Notes: generated by a model from the sequence alone, not told the origin. Shown: positions 24,542 through 33,172, counted from the stretch's first letter. The stretch: DNA of 36,910 nt from Deltaproteobacteria bacterium (GCA_019312835.1 JAFDCJ010000014.1:1-36910); one strand, 5' to 3'. Made by a program: numbers and translations.

Positions 24542-25591
24542 TTAGTACCGGTAAGGAGGACCGGCCTCTCTCATGGTGTTGAGGTAGTCTTTGAGGATTT
24601 GGACCACCTTGGCAGTTCGCTTGCTCTTTTTGGCGGTCTCGTCCCAGAACTTCATGGCCGCATCTTCAACTTGCTTCCACTCACTGTCGGGGATCGAGGT
24701 AAGCTTCAGTTTTCCGCCCTTGGTGCGGTAGTGGGCCTCTCCCCACCAGTACCAATGCTGCCGGTAATAGTGTGATTGGTCCATTTGAAGCTTGAAGAGG
24801 GTCTGGAGCCGCTCCGGCAAGGCGTTCCATGAGTCCTCGTTCGCATAATACGAACCCGCCCAGGCGCCGGAAATGGGGTTGGTCAGGTAATAGCTGGTGA
24901 CATCGGCCCATCCGACCGTGTAATCCTCGGTAATGCCGGACCAGGCCACCCCGTCCAGTTCACCCGTTTGAACGGCCATCTCGATATCCTCCCAGGGCAG
25001 GGCCACCGGGATGACACCGAATTGTTGCATGAACCTGCCACCGGTGGGAAACATGAACATCCGCAAACCCTTGAGGTCATCAAGTTTGCGGATCGGTTTG
25101 GTGGTAGCGAAGTTACACGGGTCCCAGGCGCCGACACTGAGCCATTTGACACCTTTGACTTCGGAGAAGGCTTCTTCCCAGATTTCGTTCAATCCATACC
25201 AGTTCCACAGCACGGGAACGTCCAGGGAGTAGCGTGACGCAAAGGGGAAGTAAGCACCGAAAACGGACACATCCACGGGCGCGGCGATGGAGTCATCATC
25301 ACTCTGGACGGCATCGATGGTTCCCTTCTGCATGGCTCTGAACAACTCACCGGTGGGTACCAGCTGATCCGCGTTGTACAATTCGATCACCATCTCGCCG
25401 TCGGCGACTTTGTTAAACATATCGATGGCCGGTTTGCAGACATGCGCGGCCAAGGCCGGTCCGGCATAGGTTTGCATGCGCCATTTGATGGTGGTTTTCT
25501 TGGCGGCATGCACAAAGGGCGCGTTTACTGTTGCAGCCGCCACCGCTGCGGCGCCTACGCCTGCTTTTTTAAGAAAATCGCGTCGTTTCAT
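24542..25591 (-). CDS. dctP: TRAP transporter substrate-binding protein DctP, Tat-exported
   Basis: A 349-residue periplasmic binding protein of the TRAP family. The N-terminus has a twin-arginine signal (MKRRDFLKKAG, hydrophobic stretch to about residue 30, cleavage after VHA), so it may be exported folded. Family landmarks are the ELYNADQLVPTGELFRAMQKGTIDAV segment (about 76-101), the carboxylate-binding arginine in LKGLRMFMFPTGG, and VALPWEDIEMAVQTGELDG. The many Trp and Tyr residues and the Tat signal resemble the binding proteins for 2-oxo acids, lactate and related carboxylates (TakP-type), but the ligand is not certain. A hairpin follows, then dctQ and dctM. Confidence 0.92.
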   Translation of the reverse strand: MKRRDFLKKAGVGAAAVAAATVNAPFVHAAKKTTIKWRMQTYAGPALAAHVCKPAIDMFNKVADGEMVIELYNADQLVPTGELFRAMQKGTIDAVQSDDDSIAAPVDVSVFGAYFPFASRYSLDVPVLWNWYGLNEIWEEAFSEVKGVKWLSVGAWDPCNFATTKPIRKLDDLKGLRMFMFPTGGRFMQQFGVIPVALPWEDIEMAVQTGELDGVAWSGITEDYTVGWADVTSYYLTNPISGAWAGSYYANEDSWNALPERLQTLFKLQMDQSHYYRQHWYWWGEAHYRTKGGKLKLTSIPDSEWKQVEDAAMKFWDETAKKSKRTAKVVQILKDYLNTMREAGPPYRY

Positions 25592-26199
25592 TCTACCTGG
25601 CTCCTTTCATGGTTTAGGGTTAACATCCAACCAAATCGACACAGCCCAGTAGCCAAATTGTGCCAAGGCCATTGAAATCGCAACCACTCAGGCATATCCT
25701 TGTCACGAAAAGGCGTCGAGGTGATGGTTCTTTTACTCCGGACTGAGCCGCTAAAGCGCCGAAACATACCGGGTCTGGAAGCCCAAGCGGACTACCTGTC
25801 TATACAATTTGTGATGAAAAAAATTTGCCCAGCGCTCTAAACGGGCGAAGCTTAACGTAACACTCCCGGTAGGGTCTTTATTTTCTTACTAAAGATAAAA
25901 ACTTTGTCAAGAAATTTATGGCAAATTCGGGTTAAACTTTTCATTTGCCCGGCTAGAAATGTCCAGCTACCCGAGATGTCTGAAAAATATGTGCCAAGAA
26001 CCGGGCAGGATGGAATCCGCAAACTGGAAGCATTTTCTTTCCAATTGTGGCTGCTGCCAATTGCTCAACACCTTATGCTAAAAAAAGATTGACTCAGTCC
26101 CAAGCTCCGTTATATTTTTAGCGCTTATAACACCGGCCCCCTGGTTGTTGGTAAAGGAACCTATCATATCGAATTTCAAACAGAGCAAAGGAAGTTAAG
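25592..26199. other. divergent intergenic region between dctP and kinase-like gene
   Basis: About 600 bases without a supported gene. On the minus strand TTGACA (25910-25905) could start a long leader for dctP, but the -10 box at 17 bases is poor. The element TTGTATAGACAG (minus strand, about 25812-25801) resembles sites of FCD-type GntR proteins, yet it does not match the palindrome at 21513. The right end has a modest ribosome site (AGGAAGTTAAG) for the gene at 26200. Confidence 0.35.
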
Positions 26200-27153
26200 A
26201 TGTCCGATTCAACGAACCTATTGGAGAGGGAATTTACCGAAGACGTCTGTTGCGAATTATTGCCGGACTGGAAAGGACTTGATATAAAAATCACCCAGCT
26301 AAGCGGCGGCATAACGAACAAGCTGTACCGTGTCCAATCAGAGGCCGGAGACTACACCGTTCGAATTTACGGCGACCAGACCGAGCTGTTTATCGACCGC
26401 GAATACGAGGCGAAGACCATCGAGGCCATGGCCGAAATCGGCGTAGGCTCGAAGCTGATAAAATTCATGCCCGAGATTGGGGTCACCATCGTGGAATTTA
26501 TCGGTGACTCCATCGTGCTTACCAATGATCACTTTTTGGACAGATCCCTGTATCCGAAAATAGTCGATCCCATCCTAAAAATACACCAGAGCGGGGTTCA
26601 GCTGCCGAAAATGTTCAATCCGTTGGTGGAAGTAAACAAAATGTTCGGCATCCTTAAAGATCTCGAGGTTGAATATCCGGAATTTGATATCGCCGGCACC
26701 ATTGATCGTCTGGAAAAACTGGCGACGATCATTGATATTCCGGAATCGGAGTATACGGCCTGCCACAACGACCTGCTGGCGGACAATTTTATCCTCATCA
26801 ATGAAGAAGCCAGACACAAATACGACGCACCCATGTACATCATAGATTGGGAGTATGGCGGCATGGCGCCCCGTTACTATGATATCGGCGATATGTTCCA
26901 GGAGATCCTGGTTCCCCGCGAGGCCGAGAAGGAAATTGTGGCCGAATACAGCAAAGGCGACAATTATGACCAGAACCTGTATTATATCGATCTATTTAAG
27001 CCATTTCCGGATATCTACTGGTTTCTATGGAGCCTGATCCAGCTCAACATCTCCAAAATCGAATTCGACTATTACCATTACGGCAAGGTCAAATATGAAA
27101 ATGCCCTGGGGAATCTGGAATTCATCAAAAAGGAGCATGGCGTTGCTATATAG
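26200..27153 (+). CDS. choline/ethanolamine kinase-like (LicA/APH fold) protein
   Basis: A 317-residue phosphotransferase of the choline/ethanolamine kinase group within the APH kinase fold. The N-lobe has SGGITNKLYRV and a lysine-replacing strand (YTVRIYG). The catalytic loop is CHNDLLADNFI (the H-N-D-x-x-x-x-N pattern), and the metal motif is IIDWEYGGMAPRYYDIGD (the I-D-x-E-Y segment). It starts at ATG 26200 after AGGAAGTTAAG. The fold usually phosphorylates small alcohols, such as choline, ethanolamine or related amino alcohols; the target here is unknown. It lies upstream of the glutamate-dehydrogenase-like gene on the same strand, but a repeat-rich gap of 315 bases separates them, so co-transcription is uncertain. 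Confidence 0.88.
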   Translation: MSDSTNLLEREFTEDVCCELLPDWKGLDIKITQLSGGITNKLYRVQSEAGDYTVRIYGDQTELFIDREYEAKTIEAMAEIGVGSKLIKFMPEIGVTIVEFIGDSIVLTNDHFLDRSLYPKIVDPILKIHQSGVQLPKMFNPLVEVNKMFGILKDLEVEYPEFDIAGTIDRLEKLATIIDIPESEYTACHNDLLADNFILINEEARHKYDAPMYIIDWEYGGMAPRYYDIGDMFQEILVPREAEKEIVAEYSKGDNYDQNLYYIDLFKPFPDIYWFLWSLIQLNISKIEFDYYHYGKVKYENALGNLEFIKKEHGVAI

Positions 27154-27214
27154 CGCTATGTCGGCAAATAGATTTAAATGATCGGCTTGCTTATTCTATA
27201 TCATAGGCAACTTT

Positions 27215-27375
27215 GAGCATAAAAAATTCCAAGCACCAAATAACAAATATCAAACAATATCCAAATCCCAAGAGCCAATGACCCAAACAAATTAGGTTAT
27301 GCGGCGAGCCTTCCTTGTTTCGAATTTGAGTATTAGGATTTGAGATTTATTTGTAATTTGGGATTTGAAATTTAA
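27215..27375. repeat. AT-rich imperfect inverted repeat, A/C-rich and T/G-rich halves
   Basis: The left half is rich in CAAAT and CCAAATCCC; the right half has the complement (GGGATTTG, ATTTGTAATTTGG). The halves form an imperfect inverted repeat. It is low-complexity, non-coding, and fills most of the 315-base gap between two genes. Such blocks occur between genes in several delta-proteobacterial genomes I am aware of. Confidence 0.6.
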
Positions 27376-27468
27376 TACATATCATTCTGCGCAAGTTAGC
27401 ACCTATATGGAGTCTGTCCGTCTCTTACCCCATCTATTGGCCGGCAGCGTTTTTATTTGGGAGGAATC

Positions 27469-28818
27469 ATGTCCGATATTCTCGAAATCATCAAGGCAAG
27501 AGATCCGCATGAAAAGGAGTTTTTCCAGGCGGTCGGCGAGGTGCTGGATAGTGTCAAACCGGTGCTGGATCAGAATCCGCACTATCGCCAGGCGGCGGTC
27601 CTTGAACGGCTCATCGAGCCTGAACGGATTGTTACCTTCCGGGTTCCCTGGAACGATGACCTGGGCAACGTCCAGGTTAATCGCGGATTTTTAGTGGAGA
27701 TGAACAGTGCCATCGGGCCCTACAAAACCGCTCTGCGCTTCCACCCATCCGTAAACCAGAGCATATTGAAGTTTCTGGGGTTCGAACAGGTCTTTAAAAA
27801 CGCCCTGACCACGATGCCTCTGGGGGGTGGTGCCGGGGGGTCGGACTTTGATCCCAAGGGCAAATCCGATGCCGAAATGATGCGGTTTTGCCAGAATTTC
27901 ATGCGAGAGCTTTATCTTCACATCGGTGTCAACACGGATATTGTGGCCGGCGACATCGGCGTGGGGTCGCGTGAGATCGGTTATCTTTTCGGGATGTTCA
28001 AGAAACTCAGCAATGAATTCACCGGCGCTCTGACGGGCAAGGGCCTTAACTGGGGCGGCAGCCTGATACGGACACAGGCGGCCGGTTACGGTTGTGTTTA
28101 TTTTGCCGCCGAAATGCTGGCCACCCGCAGCATGACCCTGGACGGACTGGTGTGTCTGGTATCCGGGTCCGGCAACGTCGCCCAGCACACCACGGAAAAG
28201 TTGATTGAGTTGGGGGCCCAGGTGGTAACCCTGTCGGATTCTGCCGGTTATATTTATGATCCTGAAGGAATCGATAAAACCAAGCTGTCCTTTGTCAAGC
28301 GGCTTAAAAATATCCGTCGGGGCCGGATCAAGGAATACGTCGATAACTACCCCGGGGCGGTTTACACCCAGACCGATCCGGGCAAGCCAAGCAACCCGTT
28401 GTGGACCCACCGGGCATCATGTGCCTTCCCCTGCGCCACGCAAAACGAAATTTCCGAAGAAGACGCCTATGCCCTGATCAACAATAACATCAAACTGGTC
28501 TGTGAAGGCGCCAACATGCCCTGTACCCCCGAGGCTACGGCGCTTTTCCTGCGCAAGCCGATTCTCTATGCGCCCGGCAAAGCCGCCAATGCCGGCGGGG
28601 TGGCGGTATCAGGGCTGGAAATGGTTCAAAACAGCCAGCGTCTGAACTGGCTTGCTGAAGAAGTGGATCAACGGCTCAAAATCATCATGAAGGGCATCCA
28701 TACAACCTGCCTGGAGGCTGCTGAGACTTACGGGACCCCCGGCAATTATTTTAACGGGGCGAACATTACCGGGTTTGTGAAGGTGGTGGAGGCGATGATA
28801 GACCAGGGCGTGGTTTAG
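27469..28818 (+). CDS. NADP-type glutamate dehydrogenase homologue lacking the catalytic lysine
   Basis: A 449-residue protein with the full architecture of hexameric glutamate dehydrogenase. It starts at ATG 27469 behind GGGAGG, not at an in-frame codon 12 bases upstream. Landmarks are PYKTALRFHPSVN (Lys86), FEQVFKN (Lys110), SDFDPKGKSD, AGDIGVGSREIGYLFG (Asp162) and the nucleotide motif VSGSGNVAQHTTEK. These match Clostridium symbiosum GDH numbering with an offset of three (Lys89, Lys113, Asp165). The catalytic Lys125 position, in the G-G-G-K-G-G motif, is Ala122 (GGGAGG; codon GCC at 27832-27834). The usual P-Y-K-G-G is PYKTA. Ordinary glutamate dehydrogenase activity is therefore doubtful, and I give no gene symbol. 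It could use another substrate, be regulatory, or be inactive. Confidence 0.88.
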   Translation: MSDILEIIKARDPHEKEFFQAVGEVLDSVKPVLDQNPHYRQAAVLERLIEPERIVTFRVPWNDDLGNVQVNRGFLVEMNSAIGPYKTALRFHPSVNQSILKFLGFEQVFKNALTTMPLGGGAGGSDFDPKGKSDAEMMRFCQNFMRELYLHIGVNTDIVAGDIGVGSREIGYLFGMFKKLSNEFTGALTGKGLNWGGSLIRTQAAGYGCVYFAAEMLATRSMTLDGLVCLVSGSGNVAQHTTEKLIELGAQVVTLSDSAGYIYDPEGIDKTKLSFVKRLKNIRRGRIKEYVDNYPGAVYTQTDPGKPSNPLWTHRASCAFPCATQNEISEEDAYALINNNIKLVCEGANMPCTPEATALFLRKPILYAPGKAANAGGVAVSGLEMVQNSQRLNWLAEEVDQRLKIIMKGIHTTCLEAAETYGTPGNYFNGANITGFVKVVEAMIDQGVV

Positions 28819-28867
28819 TGAATGGCGGATGTCGAATTGAGGTCGTCGCTCCGCTCCGACATTAAAA

Positions 28868-28941
28868 AGCTCAAAGCTGAATGCTCAAAGCTCAAAGTTA
28901 AGATATTCAGAATGTTCGTTTTTAGCTTTCAGCTTTGAGCT
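28868..28941. repeat. intergenic inverted repeat (AGCTCAAAGCTGAA type)
   Basis: AGCTCAAAGCTGAA (28868-28881) is inverted as TTCAGCTTTGAGCT (28928-28941), with extra AGCTCAAAG/GAGCTA units on both sides. It lies between convergent genes and could fold into a long hairpin in either transcript. Confidence 0.65.
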
Positions 28942-28953
28942 ATGAGCTATCAG

Positions 28954-29910
28954 CTACAATGAGCGAATTTCCTGGCGCATGAATACCGTGTAGGATACAG
29001 CAAAGCAGATAATCGTTATGGCCACCAGTGAAATGATGTAGGGGATGACGATCAGGATGCTTTGACCCAGGGGCAGCGGACCCGAAAAACGTGCCATGGA
29101 AATGTTCTCCATGGGGCCGACCGAAATCATGGAGCGGGTTGATTTGCGCAGCGGATCGATGATCGTGGCGGTTGCATCCGTATAAAGCTCCATGGGCGAG
29201 ATCAGCTGAAATGCTTTAATGATCCTGGCTTGCCGTATGATAGCTTCCGGATTTTCAGGGGATGGATCAGTGGCCAGGGCGTTGGCCACAATATTGGCCC
29301 CGATGGACACGAAAAACGAAAAAAAGATCCACACCGCCAGAGATGCCAGGGCGGAGGTGGCCGTACTGCGGAATAAAATCGAAAACAGTATCGCAACTCC
29401 CAGCCAGAAGGAAACATAGACAATACTGATGACCAGGTAGAAAAATATGCGCCAGATTTCCTCCAGTCCCGGAACAATCCCCATGACGAGCAGCCCGAGG
29501 CCGGTGATAACCAGCACAATGGAAACAAGCATGATGGTTATCATGGCCACACCGGCTAAAAATTTGCCGTTGATCACCACGTCCCGGTAGATGGGCTGGG
29601 AAAGCAGTTTGCTTAAAGTGCCTTGATTGCGTTCGCGGTTGATGGTGTCAAATCCCAGAATGAGTCCTACCAGCGGGCCGAAAAATGCCACAAACTGCAC
29701 CAGGGAAAACATCGCGCCCGGTGCGGTAAAAAGCATCAGAAAGATAAAGCGAGGCTTGGCAACTCCTTCCAACTGCTGTCGGATATTGAGCCCCACCATA
29801 TAGGCCGTTATCAGGCTGATCATGGCAATCAGGGCAAAGATAATGACAAAGCGATAGCTGCTGAAATGATCGGCCAGCTCTTTTTTCAAAATCACGTTGA
29901 TGCCTTGCAC
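28954..29910 (-). CDS. ABC-2 type transporter permease
   Basis: A 318-residue membrane protein with about six helices, of the ABC-2 export class. I start at GTG 29910: AGGAGG lies seven bases upstream and the start is two bases after the stop of the ATPase gene. The longer frame would read through the ATPase gene. The N-terminus (VQGINVILKKELADHFSSYRFVIIF) is the amphipathic start typical of ABC-2 permeases, and the large loop (about 50-100) includes GFDTINRERNQGTLSKLLSQP, the family's coupling motif. A long periplasmic section lies at about residues 165-240. It works with the ATPase at 29913 and probably the NEW3 protein at 30667. Confidence 0.87.
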   Translation of the reverse strand: MQGINVILKKELADHFSSYRFVIIFALIAMISLITAYMVGLNIRQQLEGVAKPRFIFLMLFTAPGAMFSLVQFVAFFGPLVGLILGFDTINRERNQGTLSKLLSQPIYRDVVINGKFLAGVAMITIMLVSIVLVITGLGLLVMGIVPGLEEIWRIFFYLVISIVYVSFWLGVAILFSILFRSTATSALASLAVWIFFSFFVSIGANIVANALATDPSPENPEAIIRQARIIKAFQLISPMELYTDATATIIDPLRKSTRSMISVGPMENISMARFSGPLPLGQSILIVIPYIISLVAITIICFAVSYTVFMRQEIRSL

Positions 29911-29912
29911 GG

Positions 29913-30665
29913 CTAAGCCTCCTGAAAATATTTCATGTAGATTTCTTCCAGCGAATAGGTCTCCTGCCCGATGCCGAGTTTTTCCTTGGCCAGGCGGTCC
30001 ATGGGACCTTGGGCCACCATCTGCCCCTTGATCATAATGCCGACCCGGTTGCAAATCTTCTGAACCTGGTGCAGCAGATGGCTGGACAGCAGGACCGTCA
30101 TCCTTTTATCGTGGCATAAGCGTTCGATAAGCTCCATGATGCGGTTGGTGGCATCCGGGTCCAGGCCCAGAGTGGGCTCATCAAGGAACGCAACCTTGGA
30201 ATCTTTGATCAGCAATTCGGCGACGCCCAAACGCTGCCGCATGCCGCGCGAATAGGCTCCGATCTTCTTTTCAGCTTCGGTGGCCAGTCCCACCATGTGC
30301 AATGCCTCCTCGATGCGTCCGTCGATCTCGCTGCCGGTCAAGCCGTTTAATTCAGCCACAAACCGCAGCATCTGAACTGCGTTCAGATCCGGGTAGAACC
30401 CCATGTTTTCCTGCAGGTAACCGATGGCCGACTTTACCTTAATCGGCTCTCTGGCGGGATCCAGGCCCAGGACCCTGGCACTGCCGCTGGTTGGTTCCGT
30501 CAATCCGAGCAGCATCAGCAGGGTGGTCGTTTTGCCGGCACCATTGGGTCCCAGAAATCCGAAAATTTCGCCCTCGTTTACCGCAAATGACAGGTGATCC
30601 ACCGCCACATCATTGTGGTAAATCTTGGTCAGCCCGTTGGTCTCAATAATGGCTTGGGTTTCCAT
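29913..30665 (-). CDS. ABC transporter ATP-binding protein, ABC-2 export type
   Basis: A 250-residue ATPase. I start at ATG 30665, one base after the stop of the NEW3-domain gene; the longer frame would overlap it. It has Walker A GPNGAGKTT, Q-loop QENMGFYPDL, signature YSRGMRQRLG, Walker B VAFLDEPTLGLD and switch SSHLLHQV. The S-R-G-M-R-Q-R signature and short size fit CcmA/DrrA/NosF-type exporters paired with ABC-2 permeases. It is in the middle of a three-gene operon on the minus strand with almost no spacing, so stoichiometric assembly is likely. Substrates of such exporters range from drugs and sugars to copper-enzyme maturation factors. Confidence 0.9.
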   Translation of the reverse strand: METQAIIETNGLTKIYHNDVAVDHLSFAVNEGEIFGFLGPNGAGKTTTLLMLLGLTEPTSGSARVLGLDPAREPIKVKSAIGYLQENMGFYPDLNAVQMLRFVAELNGLTGSEIDGRIEEALHMVGLATEAEKKIGAYSRGMRQRLGVAELLIKDSKVAFLDEPTLGLDPDATNRIMELIERLCHDKRMTVLLSSHLLHQVQKICNRVGIMIKGQMVAQGPMDRLAKEKLGIGQETYSLEEIYMKYFQEA

Positions 30666-30666
30666 T

Positions 30667-31881
30667 TTAGCGCCTTCCCAGCCAGCGAAATATGCCAAAG
30701 AGGCCTGCAATCACCGCCACAATAATCCCGATACCAATCCAGCCCCAGGCCGCCGATGCCTTTACGGTGGTGCGCAGTTCCATTATTTTGGAAGCCTTTT
30801 CGCCCTCGACATTGATGCTGATCGAATAATCGCCCACCAGGGCATCCTCATAGGGGGTGATGGTCATCTCAACCTGTTTTAGATCGCCCGGTTCGACGAG
30901 TTCCAGCCTTTCCGGGGTGAATTCGACCTTCCAGTTTTCGGGCTTAAAGGACATGAATTTGACATCATGGTTGGCCGCCGACCCGGTATTCTTAACGTAA
31001 AAAGAAAGATTTGCGGGTTTGCCCTGTCTGGCATCCAGGGACAGAAGACCGCTGGGGGTGCCGACTTCTATGCCGTAGGTCCCTGTCAGAATGACCGCCA
31101 GTTGGACTTCACCTTTGGCATCACCGGAACTGACGCGAACATTAATCGGATATTTGCCCGCTTCTGTCATGGGCGGCGGTTTTACCTCCACAGCAATGGT
31201 CTGGTTCTGGTTGGCTTTCAAGCGCAGGCTGGTGATGAATTTGGTTTCATAGGCGGGCTTAAAATTGATGTCCCACCCCTTGGGCCCCTGGGCGAAAAGA
31301 TCGAAAACGGCATCTTTATCCAGCTTGCTGTTGACTTCCATTGAAAACTCAAAGGTCGCATCCGAGGGCCCGCTGATCTCCGGGTACGAGGTGGTTAACT
31401 TGACGCCGCGGTCGTCCTCGATTTTCTCAGCCGCGCCGGTGACGATCACCAGCACGTTGCGCGCCATTTTGAATTGGCCGTCCTGGGTTTTGGCTTCGAT
31501 TTGAAAGGTGTATTTTCCCGTACTCACTTCCTTGGTCGGCTGGGCATCAAAGGTCAGGGTCTTGTCCTCACCGGCCGGTACATGAATACCGGTCACCGTA
31601 AAGCGATAGGTTTTGATCTTGGCTTTCCATCCCTCTGGAATTTCAGAAAGCCAGACCTCCACATTTTCATCGGACCTGCCCTTGTTGTGGAAGATGATAT
31701 CCATGCTGACATCTTCTTCGGCGGGAACTTCAACCCCCGGGTATTCCGTGGCCATGGTAATGGACCTCAGGGGTCGGTTGTTATCAGAATCTTTTGCAAA
31801 ACAAAGGCCCGGCAGAATGACAACGGCCATAACCACCAACGATACCGTCAACATCAGGCGATCCGTTTTCACAATTTTCAT
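30667..31881 (-). CDS. NEW3-domain membrane-anchored protein (COG1470 type)
   Basis: A 404-residue envelope protein. Residues 1-29 form a signal peptide (VVMAVVILPGLCFA). The rest is strand-rich and seems to hold three repeated NEW3 (alpha-galactosidase-associated, Ig-like) domains. Their recurring pattern is Y-P plus a late W-K or W-x segment: VWLSEIPEGWKAKI, LFAQGPKGWDINF, MSFKPENWKVEF, each followed by an L or V strand and a proline-rich turn. A C-terminal helix (GIGIIVAVIAGLFGIFRW) anchors it, ending in GRR. This fits the COG1470 group, often encoded beside ABC-2 exporters. It is the first gene of the operon with the ATPase and permease. It probably acts outside the membrane on or with the exported substrate. 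Confidence 0.85.
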   Translation of the reverse strand: MKIVKTDRLMLTVSLVVMAVVILPGLCFAKDSDNNRPLRSITMATEYPGVEVPAEEDVSMDIIFHNKGRSDENVEVWLSEIPEGWKAKIKTYRFTVTGIHVPAGEDKTLTFDAQPTKEVSTGKYTFQIEAKTQDGQFKMARNVLVIVTGAAEKIEDDRGVKLTTSYPEISGPSDATFEFSMEVNSKLDKDAVFDLFAQGPKGWDINFKPAYETKFITSLRLKANQNQTIAVEVKPPPMTEAGKYPINVRVSSGDAKGEVQLAVILTGTYGIEVGTPSGLLSLDARQGKPANLSFYVKNTGSAANHDVKFMSFKPENWKVEFTPERLELVEPGDLKQVEMTITPYEDALVGDYSISINVEGEKASKIMELRTTVKASAAWGWIGIGIIVAVIAGLFGIFRWLGRR

Positions 31882-32096
31882 GTAAATCTCCTTTTTGCTG
31901 AAAATAAATCGCAGCCGATGGCTCGAATCTAGCGTATCGGGTCACGATTTTTTTTTGGACAAGTGGTATACAAATTCCGGCAGGGGATTGTCAACCCACT
32001 TTCAAATCTAGCGTTTGACGACATCCAAAATATAAGTTAACACCAGATAATTTTCAATACCAATGGTGGTAAAAGAGGCACAGGAATCCATTTTAT

Positions 32097-32948
32097 ATGG
32101 TTGCGCGCAACGACATACACTGGCGACTCTTAACGGACAGGTCCGGGTTCCTCGATCATGTCATCCAGACGCTTGGTGAACGGATCGGGCAGGAGAATTA
32201 TTTGGCCAAGCGCGAAATCCACTGGCAGACCTCCGCCGGCGTGGTCATGCTGCTCGGGGATAGACCCGCCGGGCCGGATAAGCGTACAGAGCCCTGCCTG
32301 GTTCTAAACAAGCGTTCGTTAAGGGTTCGACAACCCGGAGATCTTTGTTTTCCCGGCGGCAGCATGGCGCCCCTGATTGATCCCTGTCTCGCCTCTTTAT
32401 TTTCGCTGCCGTTTAGCTCGCTGGGGCGTTGGCCCTACTGGAAAAATTGGCGCCAAACCCACCGTCGGCCGTCCAAATCAATGTCGATTCTGTGGGCCAC
32501 CGGCTTGCGGGAAAGCCTGGAAGAAATGCGGTTGAATCCTTTCGGTGTCCGTTTTCTGGGGCCGCTGCCCCCCCGATCCCTGGTGATGTTTAAACGCACT
32601 ATCTATCCGATGGTGGGCTGGATTAACCGCCAGAAACGATTTTTTCCCAATTGGGAGGTGGAAAAGGTGGTGCGCCTTCCGCTAAAAGACCTCCTCAATC
32701 CGAAATATTACAGCCGCTATCGACTCCAGATCGGAAAAGATGCCGGCCAGGGACCAGCCGCATCGATTCAGCACTACCCCTGTTTCCGGCTGCAGGCACC
32801 CGACAACCAGGAAATCCTGTGGGGTGCGACCTACCGCATAACCCTCGATTTCCTCCGACTCGTCTTCGGGTTCGAACCACCTGCACTCGCGGCCCTGCCG
32901 GTTGTGGACGGAGTGCTTGATGAAACCTATCTGACCGGCCAAAAGTGA
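32097..32948 (+). CDS. Nudix-like (CoA-pyrophosphatase-like) protein with insertion in the Nudix box
   Basis: A 283-residue protein resembling the CoA pyrophosphatase branch of Nudix hydrolases. It has a strand VVMLLGD, then LVLNKRSLRVRQPGDLCFPGGS (about 69-89), and REsLEE at 138-143 with a following LGPLPP. In normal Nudix proteins 14 residues separate the box glycine from the RE pair; here about 50 do (Gly88 to Arg138), so roughly 36 extra residues, rich in Trp, Arg and Ser, interrupt the box. The C-terminal part has FFPNWEVEKVVRLPLKDLL, as in CoA pyrophosphatases. The start at ATG 32097 has only GGAA upstream. Activity is uncertain because one box glutamate may be missing. Confidence 0.65.
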   Translation: MVARNDIHWRLLTDRSGFLDHVIQTLGERIGQENYLAKREIHWQTSAGVVMLLGDRPAGPDKRTEPCLVLNKRSLRVRQPGDLCFPGGSMAPLIDPCLASLFSLPFSSLGRWPYWKNWRQTHRRPSKSMSILWATGLRESLEEMRLNPFGVRFLGPLPPRSLVMFKRTIYPMVGWINRQKRFFPNWEVEKVVRLPLKDLLNPKYYSRYRLQIGKDAGQGPAASIQHYPCFRLQAPDNQEILWGATYRITLDFLRLVFGFEPPALAALPVVDGVLDETYLTGQK

Positions 32949-32973
32949 TGAATTAATTTTGTGTTTTGTCTCT

Positions 32974-33024
32974 GGTATTTAGTGTTTTGTATGGAACCGA
33001 TACCCTGTCCAAACACTAAATACT
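32974..33024. repeat. intergenic inverted repeat (GGTATTTAGTGTTTTG type)
   Basis: GGTATTTAGTGTTTTG (32974-32989) is inverted as CAAACACTAAATACT (33010-33024), one base different. It lies after the Nudix-like stop and may act as a loose terminator or an inserted repeat. Confidence 0.6.
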
Positions 33025-33111
33025 AAAAACTAAACGCTTGCCCGATAAATCACACTGCCGATTTTTGATAACCCAATAATAATATTATATAAAATTTTAC
33101 TTGTGTTTTAC

Positions 33112-33145
33112 AGAAGAATTCTATAATATACGAATAGAAGAATTC
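33112..33145 (+). promoter_or_regulatory. promoter with flanking direct repeats upstream of ParA-like gene
   Basis: A perfect -10 (TATAAT, 33122-33127) is framed by two copies of AGAAGAATTC (33112-33121 and 33136-33145), 24 bases apart. A -35 is weak (TTGTGT at 33101, spacer 15). The repeats sit just before the -10 and near the likely start point, where the DNA-binding partner protein could repress transcription. Confidence 0.55.
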
Positions 33146-33172
33146 GAGAAAATTTGAACAGGAATGATTGAT

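Noticed and set aside
25801-25812. TTGTATAGACAG as a second GntR operator
   Set aside because: Resembles some FCD-type GntR sites but does not match the palindrome at the GntR promoter and lacks a symmetric partner.
27215-27375. Repeat-rich gap as a CRISPR array
   Set aside because: The units are irregular, inverted and low-complexity, with no constant repeat and spacer spacing.
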